Positions 53,874-62,119 of a DNA stretch of 64,000 bases are shown here, one piece after another (position 1 is the first letter of the stretch; each line of letters begins with the position of its first letter). Source of the stretch: Singulisphaera sp045290345. Lineage in GTDB: Bacteria; Planctomycetota; Planctomycetia; Isosphaerales; Isosphaeraceae. Both the position numbers and the translations under genes were made by a program. The DNA is taken from contig NZ_CP155447.1 of NCBI RefSeq assembly GCF_045290345.1, positions 10,664,001 to 10,728,000 of the forward strand. Reading direction: 5' to 3'. The notes under the pieces are model-generated. The model was not told the origin of the DNA. It saw nothing but the letters and a program-made list of their open reading frames with translations, and searched no databases.

Positions 53874-56198
53874 TCAATCGCGTTGTCGTTTATTCTGGGC
53901 CTTGGGAGTTCCGTCGTTACGCTGGTCGCTGCGATTTGCCTTGGTTGCCGCTCCCTCCAGGTTGGCGTTAGGACGGACATTGTTCTGTCCCCCTCGGCGA
54001 AACTGAGGGGGTAGTTGGTTGGGATCGGGTTCGTGCCGCTGTTGGCGAAACTGGTTGGGATTTCCAGGTCGACGATTCGGGTCCAGATTGGGCTGCGTGG
54101 GAACAGGGGGCGGCGCAAAGGCTCGGGATTGGCGGGCTTGCATCCGGGCCCGCACATTCTCGGCATTCGCCTCACGAGCCGCGTTCGCCTCACGAGCCGC
54201 GTTCGCCTCGCGAGCCGCGTTCGCCTCACGAGCCGCGTTCGCCACATTCGCTTGACGGGCTGCCTTCGCCGCCGCATTCCCCTCACGGGCCTGCATCGCC
54301 TCACGCGCCGTGGCCGCCTGTCGTGCGGCATTCGCCTCACGAGCCGCGTTGGCCGCATTGACGGCGTTCGCCTGACGGGCTGCCTTCGCCGCCGCATTCC
54401 CCTCACGGGCCTGCATCGCCTCACGAGCCGTGGCCGCCTGTCGCTCGGCATTCGCCTCACGAGCCGCGTTGACCGCATTCCCCTGGCGGGCCGCCTTTGC
54501 CGCCGCGTTCGCCTCACGGGCTTGCATCGCCTCACTCGCTGTGGCCGCCTGCCGCTCGGCATTCGCCTCACGGGCCGCATTGGCCGCATTCCCCTGACGG
54601 GCCGCCTTCGCCGCCGCATTCGCCTCACGGGCCTGCATCGCTTCGCGAGCTGCGGTCGCGGCATTCTCCTGGCGGGCCGACTTCGTCGCCTCGCGAGCCT
54701 GAAAGGCCTCGCGAGCGGCATTCACGGCATTTGCCTGGCGGGCAGCCTTCGTGGCCCCGTTCCCTTCGCGTCCTGGCTGGTCTCGGTCCCTCAAGGGCAT
54801 GGAGGAGGCGACGGGCGATCGCGGAAGATCCATACGTCTCGGCTGATCCGGGAAATTCGCCCGCTTGCCCTGCTCCTTGGCTTGTGGACCCGGTTGCGGA
54901 CGGCGTGCAAATTCCTGTTCCTGGCGAATCCGCTGCTGGCGGAACTGGTTCAACTGGCCAGCCTGTTGGGCAATCACCTTGCGACGAGCCTCATCGATTC
55001 GCTCGAATCGGAGATTCTGGCGCCCCGCAATGTCTTGCTTCGCGGCCGGTCCTCTTCCAACCGCCGCCATCTGTTGAATTGGCCGCCCGATCACCAGGTT
55101 TTGCACCCTGTTGACATTTCTTACATTCACGTTCGTCACGTTTACATTCGTGACATTATTGACAATCGTCTGCTGCTGAACAAACGTGCGAGCAGGCCGG
55201 GCTTCGGGGTGGTCGCGACGATAGCGATACTCGTCGTGCAGCCCGTTGATCCAGCGTGGATCACGGCGAGTGTGGACCGCGGCGTAGTGGGAGAAGAGCG
55301 GGTCGTAGCCGTACCGGCTCTGGTGGTAGGAATACCACGGGTAGATACCCGAATTGAAATGGTTCACGGCGTAGTAGTCGCCAAAGCAATATTGCTGATA
55401 CGACGGCCGGACGAAGAGACTCGACGCGAGCGCGGTGGCCAGAAGGCCCACGCTTGGCGTGTAGACGAAATTGGGCTGGATGTAGATCGGCTGCTGGAAA
55501 TAGACCGGGGCAAATGCCAGGCCCCGCGTGTCGAGCGGATGGTCCCAATAGCCGTTCACATACAGGTAGCCGTTGGGGGTCCAAACGTAGTGCGCCGGCA
55601 CCCAGAGCCAGTTCGGCTGGAACGGGACCCAGTAACCGGGCCGCCAGACGTAGCGATTCTCCTGCCAGTACCAGCACCCCGGGGCCCAGGTCGCGTCGGC
55701 GGAGGGGGAAGGGCCGTTGGGGCCCACTTCGAGACTTTGCGGCGGCTCCGCAAGGTATTCCATTTGCGTCTGCGCGGTGGGGACCCAGGCGCCCGCCGTC
55801 CACTGAAAGCCTCCCTGGGCCTGGCTCCAATAGCCCGGCACCCACTGGCGGCCCGGGGGGATATCACGCCAGATTCCACTGACCCAGAGGTAATCGTTGC
55901 GCTCGTCATCCCAACTCCAGTAACCCGGGATCCACTGAACGTTGGTTCCTTCAGGCTGCTGGTCGGGAGGAAGTTCCTCCACCTGCGGAGGAGGTTCCTT
56001 CGGAACAATGGGACTCGCTTGGGGATCGAACACCACGGGCTCGGCAAACGCCTCGTGAACCGGTCCACGGGTCAGCACCTGCATCCCCGCAATCTCCTGC
56101 GGGGCGTTGGGATCTCCCTGGGCCATTGCCGAGGAGACCAACCCGAAAGATGTCAGAGTGAGTGCACTCAACCAGGCTGTAATTCTTGGTCCGTTCAC
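53874..56198 (-). CDS. W-x-x-G-x-W repeat protein with an Ala-rich repetitive tail
   Basis: A 774-residue exported protein from GTG 56198 (AGGACG upstream); signal 1-26. Residues about 85-225 hold six W-x-x-G-x-W repeats (WIPGYW, WVSGIW, WVPGYW, WTAGAW, WAPGCW, WRPGYW), a motif of envelope-associated beta domains. After a Tyr/His-rich region, residues about 485-690 form long tandem helical repeats based on AAREANAERQAATAREAMQA and NAAAKAARQANAVN, rich in Ala, Arg and Glu, probably a coiled coil or extended stalk. The C-terminus is Pro/Arg/Asn-rich. The DNA of this stretch is highly repetitive and prone to slippage. Confidence 0.85.
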   Translation of the reverse strand: MNGPRITAWLSALTLTSFGLVSSAMAQGDPNAPQEIAGMQVLTRGPVHEAFAEPVVFDPQASPIVPKEPPPQVEELPPDQQPEGTNVQWIPGYWSWDDERNDYLWVSGIWRDIPPGRQWVPGYWSQAQGGFQWTAGAWVPTAQTQMEYLAEPPQSLEVGPNGPSPSADATWAPGCWYWQENRYVWRPGYWVPFQPNWLWVPAHYVWTPNGYLYVNGYWDHPLDTRGLAFAPVYFQQPIYIQPNFVYTPSVGLLATALASSLFVRPSYQQYCFGDYYAVNHFNSGIYPWYSYHQSRYGYDPLFSHYAAVHTRRDPRWINGLHDEYRYRRDHPEARPARTFVQQQTIVNNVTNVNVTNVNVRNVNRVQNLVIGRPIQQMAAVGRGPAAKQDIAGRQNLRFERIDEARRKVIAQQAGQLNQFRQQRIRQEQEFARRPQPGPQAKEQGKRANFPDQPRRMDLPRSPVASSMPLRDRDQPGREGNGATKAARQANAVNAAREAFQAREATKSARQENAATAAREAMQAREANAAAKAARQGNAANAAREANAERQAATASEAMQAREANAAAKAARQGNAVNAAREANAERQAATAREAMQAREGNAAAKAARQANAVNAANAAREANAARQAATAREAMQAREGNAAAKAARQANVANAAREANAAREANAAREANAAREANAENVRARMQARQSRAFAPPPVPTQPNLDPNRRPGNPNQFRQQRHEPDPNQLPPQFRRGGQNNVRPNANLEGAATKANRSDQRNDGTPKAQNKRQRD

Positions 56199-56549
56199 GA
56201 TGGCTCGTCCTTAACGCATCGGGGAGGAATCCGGACGAGCCATGTCAGTCATGGGCCGGATCGATGCCGTTGTTGCCTTGATGACGCAAATTCCTCGCCC
56301 AAGCGGCGATGAAGCAGGCTTATCATCGCGCCTCCACGCCTACTGTTACGATCAAATACGAGGAACGGACTCAGTGTTGATGGAGGAAAGATCCGCGGTC
56401 AAGTCGGATCGTTCCAGGCTGATTGGCGGCTTCGACGTCCAGGCTGAGCGCGCGGAGGGATCAAGGCCTCGCCCGAGGATACGCTCCACAACGGTCGGGC
56501 GACTTGAGTTCAAGGGCCGGCCGGCGAGATTCACCGCCGCGTAATTTCG
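56199..56549. other. Intergenic region
   Basis: About 350 bp between the ExeA-type ATPase stop and the W-x-x-G-x-W gene start. It should hold the promoter of the latter. No gene or repeat was recognised. Confidence 0.45.
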
Positions 56550-57356
56550 TTACGCGGCCATGCCTTCGAAATCGAGTTCGCGGGCCGCAATCGAGACGGT
56601 GCGGGAGTCGGGACCGGCCTGACCCTCGGCGTAGGCGATCAAAAGCGCCAGATCGGCCAGGCGGTTCAAGCGACGGGGCATCCCATCGGCGGCTCGATGG
56701 AGCAATTCGAGCGTCTCGGGGGAGAAGAGGGGGCTCGTGGCTCCCACGATCGAGAGTCGGCCGAGCAGGTAAGCAGCCGACTCCTTGGCCGTCAACGGAC
56801 CGAGCAGGCAGCGGGCGGTAAGGCGATCGGCTAATCCAGGGGGAATTCGAAGCAGGATTTCCGGTCCGCCCACGAGCAAAAGCGAAAGGTCAGGCGGGCC
56901 GTTGGTGGCAAAGTTGAGCAGGAGCCGAAGACTCTCAAACGTTGTCGGGTCGTCGATCAAGTGCGCTTCATCCACGATCAGCAATGGGCGTTCGCCCCGC
57001 GCCGAGGCCGTCGCAAGCCATGAGCGGAGCCGCTTGAGCGGCCCAGTCACCGTGGTATCGTCACCGGCGATGCCAGCGCCAAGTTCCTCGGCGAGAAGCG
57101 CGAGCAATTCTCCCCCTGGCATCGCGGGAAAGACCACGTGAGCCGACGCGCCACCAAGCTCGCGAGCCAGGGTTCGCGCCAGCAAGGTTTTCCCCATGCC
57201 GGACGCCCCGAAGATGAGCGCGGGGCCTTGGCCGTGCTCAAGCCCGTAGCGGATTCGACGCAAGACCGTATCCCGGCTCGGCAGCGAGACATAGGCCGAC
57301 GTATTCACCGTCTCGCCGAAAGGGCGACCGCTCAGGCCGAAATGCGCCTCGTACAA
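56550..57356 (-). CDS. ExeA/GspA-type AAA ATPase
   Basis: A 268-residue ATPase of the ExeA/general secretion pathway A type, also used in exopolysaccharide export loci. TTG 57356 is the start: GGAGG lies 7 bases upstream and the product begins MYEAHFGLSGRPF, the family N-terminus. Walker A is GASGMGKT (50-57), Walker B LLIVDEAH (125-132), and a sensor-like region is GGPEILLRIPPGLADRLTAR. There is no peptidoglycan-binding domain or membrane helix at the C-terminus, unlike full ExeA. It follows the CpsD-like gene by 96 bp and likely shares its operon. Confidence 0.88.
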   Translation of the reverse strand: MYEAHFGLSGRPFGETVNTSAYVSLPSRDTVLRRIRYGLEHGQGPALIFGASGMGKTLLARTLARELGGASAHVVFPAMPGGELLALLAEELGAGIAGDDTTVTGPLKRLRSWLATASARGERPLLIVDEAHLIDDPTTFESLRLLLNFATNGPPDLSLLLVGGPEILLRIPPGLADRLTARCLLGPLTAKESAAYLLGRLSIVGATSPLFSPETLELLHRAADGMPRRLNRLADLALLIAYAEGQAGPDSRTVSIAARELDFEGMAA

Positions 57357-57452
57357 CGAAAGGCCTCCGCGATTTCGAAAAGAGTCATCGCAGGAGACGC
57401 CGGCCAGGGGACAGCAACGGCCGCCTGAGCGAAGAAACGCTGCGAAATGAAC

Positions 57453-58256
57453 TCAGACGAACGTCTCAGCGATGCCCAAGAGCGGGATCCCGCCAGTGTC
57501 CAGGGCCTCGCGGGCACGCTGCAAGGCTCGCTCCCCAGTCAAGGCCCGGCTATGAACCAGGACGGCGGCGTCGACCGAACGGTGCAGGACCGTCGCACTC
57601 AATCCGGCGAAGAGGGGGCTGCCATCAATCAGAACCAGGTCATACTCGCGGCGCAATCGGGCCAGGACGCACGACCAGGCCGGGCTTGCGAGAAACTCAC
57701 GCGGGTGACCAACCGGTGCGCGAAGCGGCAAAATGGTGAGATGATCGTCGCGCGCCTCGACCAGCGCATCGGAGAGCGCGAGACCGTTCTCGATCACATC
57801 ATCGAGCCCGACCTTGGGACGCAGGCCGAGCTGTCGGGCGAGCATGGGTCCGCTCAGGTCCGCGTCGACCAGTAGGGTTTTGCCGGGCCGTCGGGCCAAG
57901 GCACGTGCCAAGGTCAGGATGAGGGTCGTCCTTCCCTCGGCACGGTGGCAGCTCGTAAACAGAAGAACCTTCAAGTGCTGGCGGTCACGAGCCTCGATCA
58001 AGGCATCAGCGAGTTGGTTGAATCGGTCGCCAAACTCCCGTTCCAGCGTCCGGATCGTGGCAGGCCACTGAAGGGTCACCAGATCGGGATGTTGCGCCCG
58101 ACTGTCGTCAAACTCGGTCTGGTCCGTCGAGTTTCCCGCGGTTACGGGGGACTCGACGGGGCGAGACGGAAGGTGAGGAGCGGGGGGAACGACGGAATGG
58201 TCGGTGGCCCCCCGCTGGGCATAGGCGCGAGCCAAAGCCTGATCAACTTCCCGCAT
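57453..58256 (-). CDS. CpsD/Wzc-like P-loop protein with an altered Walker A
   Basis: A 267-residue protein of the CpsD/CapB exopolysaccharide tyrosine-kinase group. ATG 58256 is preferred. After a Pro/Ser-rich stretch, the nucleotide-binding domain has TLLVDADLSGP (Walker A') and VLIDGSPLFAGL (Walker B). The Walker A reads SCHRAEGRTT at 102-111, where the group normally has a Gly-rich loop ending G-K-S/T; the key Lys is Arg. There is no C-terminal tyrosine cluster, so it may be a regulator or pseudo-kinase rather than an autokinase. It overlaps the preceding small gene by 14 bp. Confidence 0.85.
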   Translation of the reverse strand: MREVDQALARAYAQRGATDHSVVPPAPHLPSRPVESPVTAGNSTDQTEFDDSRAQHPDLVTLQWPATIRTLEREFGDRFNQLADALIEARDRQHLKVLLFTSCHRAEGRTTLILTLARALARRPGKTLLVDADLSGPMLARQLGLRPKVGLDDVIENGLALSDALVEARDDHLTILPLRAPVGHPREFLASPAWSCVLARLRREYDLVLIDGSPLFAGLSATVLHRSVDAAVLVHSRALTGERALQRAREALDTGGIPLLGIAETFV

Positions 58257-58527
58257 GGTGCGTGTCCTCGCAACCGTCATCAGGCAGAAGGTAGCCCGGC
58301 AAGACGACCGGAGACTCAACCTCCACGTAAGGCGTCAGAGCATAAGGCTCGATCGAAATCGAGATTGCGGGAGGTCGCGACGCCGCGGCGAGATCCTTCG
58401 CGTCGCAGTCGCGAGTTTCCCCAACCTGGGGCCGGGCCGAAGCCATCGAAACGGTGGGCCGACCTCCCCAAAGCAGTAACGAGGCCAACAGTAAAGGGCT
58501 GGCCATTAATAGTGTGTAGCCCGCCAT
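58243..58527 (-). CDS. Small exported or membrane protein in the CpsD-like operon
   Basis: A 94-residue protein from ATG 58527: one hydrophobic N-terminal segment (YTLLMASPLLLASLLLWGG) and a short Pro/Val/Asp-rich remainder. No family is recognised. Overlaps at both ends (22 bp with the gene upstream and 14 bp with the CpsD-like gene) indicate tight co-translation. It could be a partner that couples the P-loop protein to the membrane, as the chain-length regulator does in other exopolysaccharide systems, but it lacks that family's domain. Confidence 0.7.
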   Translation of the reverse strand: MAGYTLLMASPLLLASLLLWGGRPTVSMASARPQVGETRDCDAKDLAAASRPPAISISIEPYALTPYVEVESPVVLPGYLLPDDGCEDTHHAGS

Positions 58528-58823
58528 CCGGACCTCACGTCGCAGCCGGCGGCGTCGCGCGGCCGGCGGTCGGGAGTTTCGGAACGATGCGCTTGGATGA
58601 TCTCGTCAAAGACGGAATCGCTGGCACTTGAATCAAGACCGGGACCAACAAACGCGATGGTTGTCGCGTCGATCGAGAGTCCGGCCAGGTTTGAAGATCG
58701 TTGTCTCGGGACATCGTAGGGTCCCCCACGTCGACTAAGGAAGCGTATCTGGTTTGCAGGATTCAAACCGTCATGAGGATCGCTTTGACTAGCAAAGCTC
58801 GGCGGACTTCTCCGCCTGCTCAT
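58506..58823 (-). CDS. Hypothetical first gene of the CpsD-like operon
   Basis: A 105-residue soluble protein from ATG 58823, Arg/Ser/Pro-rich, with a central IDATTIAFVGPGLDSSASDS and VFDEIIQAHR segment. The family is unknown. Support for reality comes from the 22-bp overlap with the next gene and shared strand with the three genes below; the start is not certain because an in-frame ATG lies 117 bases upstream. Confidence 0.5.
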   Translation of the reverse strand: MSRRRSPPSFASQSDPHDGLNPANQIRFLSRRGGPYDVPRQRSSNLAGLSIDATTIAFVGPGLDSSASDSVFDEIIQAHRSETPDRRPRDAAGCDVRSGWRATHY

Positions 58824-59011
58824 GGTATCGTCCCGGCGCCGCGACAAACTTGAACGACCTTGCCGGAAATAACGAAATCGGAAAGATGGCGGTCCGCCCG
58901 CAGACTCAACCTCACCAGAAAACCAGACGCCCGTCCCCAAATCGCCTGGTGGGGGGGACGACTTGGGAACGGGCTGACGACATCAAACGACGGACGAGAG
59001 CAGGTCCGTTC

Positions 59012-60568
59012 TCAACGGCCGAACATCCGGAAGAGTCCCCGCCGGGGTTGGAGGCTGCTCGTATCGCCACTGGCCGAATTCAGGTCAGTGTTGCGATTCG
59101 ACGCCATGGCGGGTCGTCCCGCCTCATAGTTGCCGACCGGGCGGAACTGCGGGGGCGCCCCCGCGAAGGTCCGGTTGGTGCCGCCGCCGTTGGCCAGGTC
59201 GAGGGACTTGACGTTGGCTTCGGTCACGTAGGGGTTGTGACCGGCCCACCGCGTGAGCGTCAGTTGGAGGATATTGAGCGGAGCATACTGGGCTTCACCC
59301 CCGACCGAGATCCAGTCATTGCCTGCGATGTTGTTGAGATCGACGTTACCGTCGAGGCCGTAGACCAAGGTGTATTCGTAGTTGCAGACGCGGGGCTTGC
59401 TATCCTGCTCGTTGAGGTTTGATCCCGAATTCCCTTCGAGAGCCACTTCCAGTCGCACGGCACGAGGGCCCTTGCCGGGGATCGCGTGATACGTCGCCGT
59501 GTACTTGCCCACCCCGTGATTCCAGACTTCATTGACCGTGCCGCGAGGAGGGAAGGCGCGGAGATTGGCCAACAACGCTTTCCGATCACCGCGAATGTGG
59601 CTTTCGATCATCCGGTGGAACTTGGCGGTCGAGCTGTCGCACTGGTCATAACCGGGGCGGGGGGGGCCGGCCGGAATCTCATTGGCGTAATCGCCGATCT
59701 GGTGGTTGAGGTGGTTTTCGCCCAGCTCGGACCAGAGTGCCTTCAACTCGTCCTTGGTCATGCCCGAACCGGGGGCGGGGATCGGCTCATTCAGAAGGAT
59801 CGAGGCGACGGCACCGCCAAGGCAGTGACCGGGCCAGCGCTGGATGTCGTGGTTCTGGCTGTTGGCCGCCTCCCAGCTCCGTGCGGAGGAGTTGAAGAGC
59901 TGGTCGTACTTGAGCATTGGGGCGGGGGTGGCGTAGATCGTACCGTCGGCCCCGCGGTACGTGAGATCGTCGTACTCGTTGGGGAACCAGGTCGAATCGT
60001 CTCCCGCGGCCACGGGGGTTTCGAGAATTCCGTTGGGGCCCGCGCGAACGATGTCCTGTCCGGGTGCGATATAACCGCCCGGCGTGGCGGCCATCTCGTC
60101 GTCGCCATAGGCCCGCATCGTGTCGACCCGGCCATTGCCGCCGGCCCAGGGCTCGTGAATGGCGTCCGACTTGGTCGGCCAGTAATAGAAGTTCCAGACC
60201 TTGCGGTCGCTCTGGCCCACCTGAACGAACGCGGTCTCTACTCGATAAGGCTTCTCAGCCCCCGTCACCTCGAAGGAATACCAGCCTTGTTGGTTCAGGC
60301 CCACTTCCTGGCCATTCCGTCGCTCTTTGCCATCAGGGCCGGTGATCTTGCTGACCGTCCCCGCATTCGTCGTGATGGTCAGCTCCCCACCAAAACGCGT
60401 GGGGATATAGACGCCGAAATGACGGTCACCTGACTGCGCTGAGAGGCTACCGCCGAGGGGGACCTGCGCGACACGCTCCGTCGCAACCGCTCCCAAGGCC
60501 CAGGGCGCTGAGATCATGACGACGATCGACCATAAGACCGAGCCGCCGAGCCTGTTGCCGATACGCAT
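59012..60568 (-). CDS. Secreted protein with a possible transglutaminase-like Cys site
   Basis: A 518-residue exported protein from ATG 60568 (GGGAGG 5 bases upstream), signal 1-28. Residues about 40-120 form a beta domain (FGVYIPTRFGGELTITTNAG). The rest contains WPGHCLGGAVAS with Cys249, a VWNHGVGKYTATYHAIPGKG segment and CNYEYTLVYGLDGNVDLNNI; this layout is reminiscent of the transglutaminase-elicitor (M81) family, in which a G-x-C-H-G-type Cys is catalytic. The similarity is from memory and partial. The tail is low-complexity and ends QPRRGLFRMFGR. No neighbour clarifies its job. Confidence 0.72.
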   Translation of the reverse strand: MRIGNRLGGSVLWSIVVMISAPWALGAVATERVAQVPLGGSLSAQSGDRHFGVYIPTRFGGELTITTNAGTVSKITGPDGKERRNGQEVGLNQQGWYSFEVTGAEKPYRVETAFVQVGQSDRKVWNFYYWPTKSDAIHEPWAGGNGRVDTMRAYGDDEMAATPGGYIAPGQDIVRAGPNGILETPVAAGDDSTWFPNEYDDLTYRGADGTIYATPAPMLKYDQLFNSSARSWEAANSQNHDIQRWPGHCLGGAVASILLNEPIPAPGSGMTKDELKALWSELGENHLNHQIGDYANEIPAGPPRPGYDQCDSSTAKFHRMIESHIRGDRKALLANLRAFPPRGTVNEVWNHGVGKYTATYHAIPGKGPRAVRLEVALEGNSGSNLNEQDSKPRVCNYEYTLVYGLDGNVDLNNIAGNDWISVGGEAQYAPLNILQLTLTRWAGHNPYVTEANVKSLDLANGGGTNRTFAGAPPQFRPVGNYEAGRPAMASNRNTDLNSASGDTSSLQPRRGLFRMFGR

Positions 60569-61148
60569 GCTGCCTCCCGAAAACCAATAGTGTAGACGCC
60601 CCACCGCATCTCGATCTCACGCTTCCCGGTACCGGCGGCCAAGGCCGGTTCGGGCGTCGCAAACGATTTCACGTCCCTGATCGAAATCTCACTTCACAAT
60701 GAGTCGGCATCCATGCGCCCGAAGGTAGACCAATATCCGGAAGAGTCTTCGCCTAGAGTCTTGAAACTCGTCAGAGGCCCTAAAGTTCGCCAAGGCGTTA
60801 TCTTCTCGAACTTGCCAAGTTGGCTCATCACCGGGCCAGGACTTGCCGATAACCAACGCTGGCCACCCCTGGGGTGAAACGATGAACCAGCCAAGATGAC
60901 TGGTCCAAAGCTTCCTCCGCCGGTCCTAGGCCAACGTGTGATGAGTCCCCGTTGCGGGTTGGGGATGAAGTTTGGGCTGGGAATCAAATGGTTTCCGGTA
61001 CCGAGATTAGCCCTCAACAGGATCGGTGGTGACGGCCTGTGGTCGTCGGACGACTTCGACCAAGCCTGACCACCAGGGGATAGTCTGCTCAATTGACTCG
61101 ATCGAGACGTCGACCGACACGCTCTTTCTTTCCATAGAGGACATCGCG
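60569..61148. other. Intergenic region
   Basis: About 580 bp between divergent genes. The open minus-strand frame covering it (about 60694-61161) lacks protein-like composition. No RNA motif was recognised. Confidence 0.4.
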
Positions 61149-61562
61149 ATGACCAGCGCACTTTTGGTTCTTGCTCTGACCGCCACCGGCCTTGGCCATC
61201 ATAACGGTTCGTACGCCTCGCCGCAGGGCCCGAGCAAGGTTCTGCCTTGCCCCCAGGCTCCCACCAAGGTGGCTCCGGCTCCTTGCGTCGCCCCCAGCAA
61301 GGTTCTGCCTTGCCCCCAGGCTCCCACCAAGGTGGCTCCGGCTCCTTGCGTCGCCCCCAGCAAGGTTCTGCCTTGCCCCCAGGCTCCCACCAAGGTGGCT
61401 CCGGCTCCTTGCGTCGCCCCCAGCAAGGTTCTGCCTTGCCCCCAGGCTCCCACCAAGGTGGCCCCCAGCAAGGTTCTGCCTTGCCCCCAGGCTCCGGCCA
61501 AGTTCGCCCCGGCGATCTACCCCGCGCCCCAGGCCCCGATCAAGTCCTCGCCCCAGTGGTGA
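61149..61562 (+). CDS. Short secreted protein of tandem 21-residue Pro/Cys repeats
   Basis: A 137-residue exported protein; ATG 61149 has GAGG about 8 bases upstream. Signal about 1-16. The mature part is a tandem array of the 21-residue unit APSKVLPCPQAPTKVAPAPC plus Val: three full copies, then truncated ones. Each full unit has two Cys and five or six Pro. The DNA units are 63 bp and essentially identical, so the array is young or kept uniform by recombination. Function is unknown; cross-linked wall or matrix material is a guess. A strong terminator follows. Confidence 0.78.
   Translation: MTSALLVLALTATGLGHHNGSYASPQGPSKVLPCPQAPTKVAPAPCVAPSKVLPCPQAPTKVAPAPCVAPSKVLPCPQAPTKVAPAPCVAPSKVLPCPQAPTKVAPSKVLPCPQAPAKFAPAIYPAPQAPIKSSPQW
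61230..61494 (+). repeat. Near-identical 63-bp tandem repeat array
   Basis: Unit starts cccagcaaggttctgccttg and ends ccttgcgtcgcc; three complete copies plus two shortened ones that lack the apcv part. Each carries the local palindrome caaggttctgccttg. Copy number could vary between strains. Confidence 0.88.
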
Positions 61563-61613
61563 GCTGACAATCACGAGTCCGGGCCGCCTCGCGGCGGCTC
61601 GGTTCGGGGATCA

Positions 61614-61657
61614 AGCGACCACCTCCCCCGAATGCGGGAGAGGTGGTCGCTTTTTTT
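61614..61657 (+). terminator. Rho-independent terminator
   Basis: agcgaccacct ... aggtggtcgct (11-bp stem, inner pairs ccc/ggg) followed by ttttttt. It lies 52 bp after the repeat-protein stop. Confidence 0.9.
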
Positions 61658-62119
61658 GGTTTCGAAAACCAAACGCTCATGACTTTTTCGAGGTGGAGCA
61701 GGGGACTCACCCCCGATAAACTTCAATCTCAAACGGTGCGACCTTGGCCAGTCGGCGAAATCAAGCTGCATAATCCATTGATGCAGGCCACCACCCAAAA
61801 TTCCATAAAGTGTTATCGGTGGCGAAATTCCTCGGAGGCGCAAACCTCTTTGTTGAGCAAAAACAACACCTACTCGCCCCTTTTTCTCGTGGGCTCGTCG
61901 TCACTCAATTCCTGACATAGGCTTCAAACGGGGAACTCACTCTTGTTCTCCCGAGAACGCGCTTCCGTGAGCTGAAGGATCGATTCACGAGCCGGCCTTG
62001 CTTAAAAGAGCTTACTCGCTTGATGTCACCAGATACTCACGGGCTACTGAGCCTCGGCTAAAGCGGTCGCGACTCCCTTGGAGTCCACCGTCACGAAGCC
62101 AAAGAGGTGCGGACCAACC
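61658..62119. other. Leader region of the large surface-protein gene
   Basis: About 460 bp with no supported gene. It is somewhat AT-richer and should hold the promoter of the gene at 62120; no clear hexamers were placed. Confidence 0.45.

Noticed and set aside
54015..56312. 765-codon plus-strand frame opposite the W-x-x-G-x-W gene
   Set aside because: Antisense of repetitive sense DNA; the minus product has a signal peptide and known repeats.
61230..61494. Regular repeats as a possible CRISPR array
   Set aside because: Units are contiguous 63-mers with no unique spacers and stay in one reading frame; no cas genes nearby.
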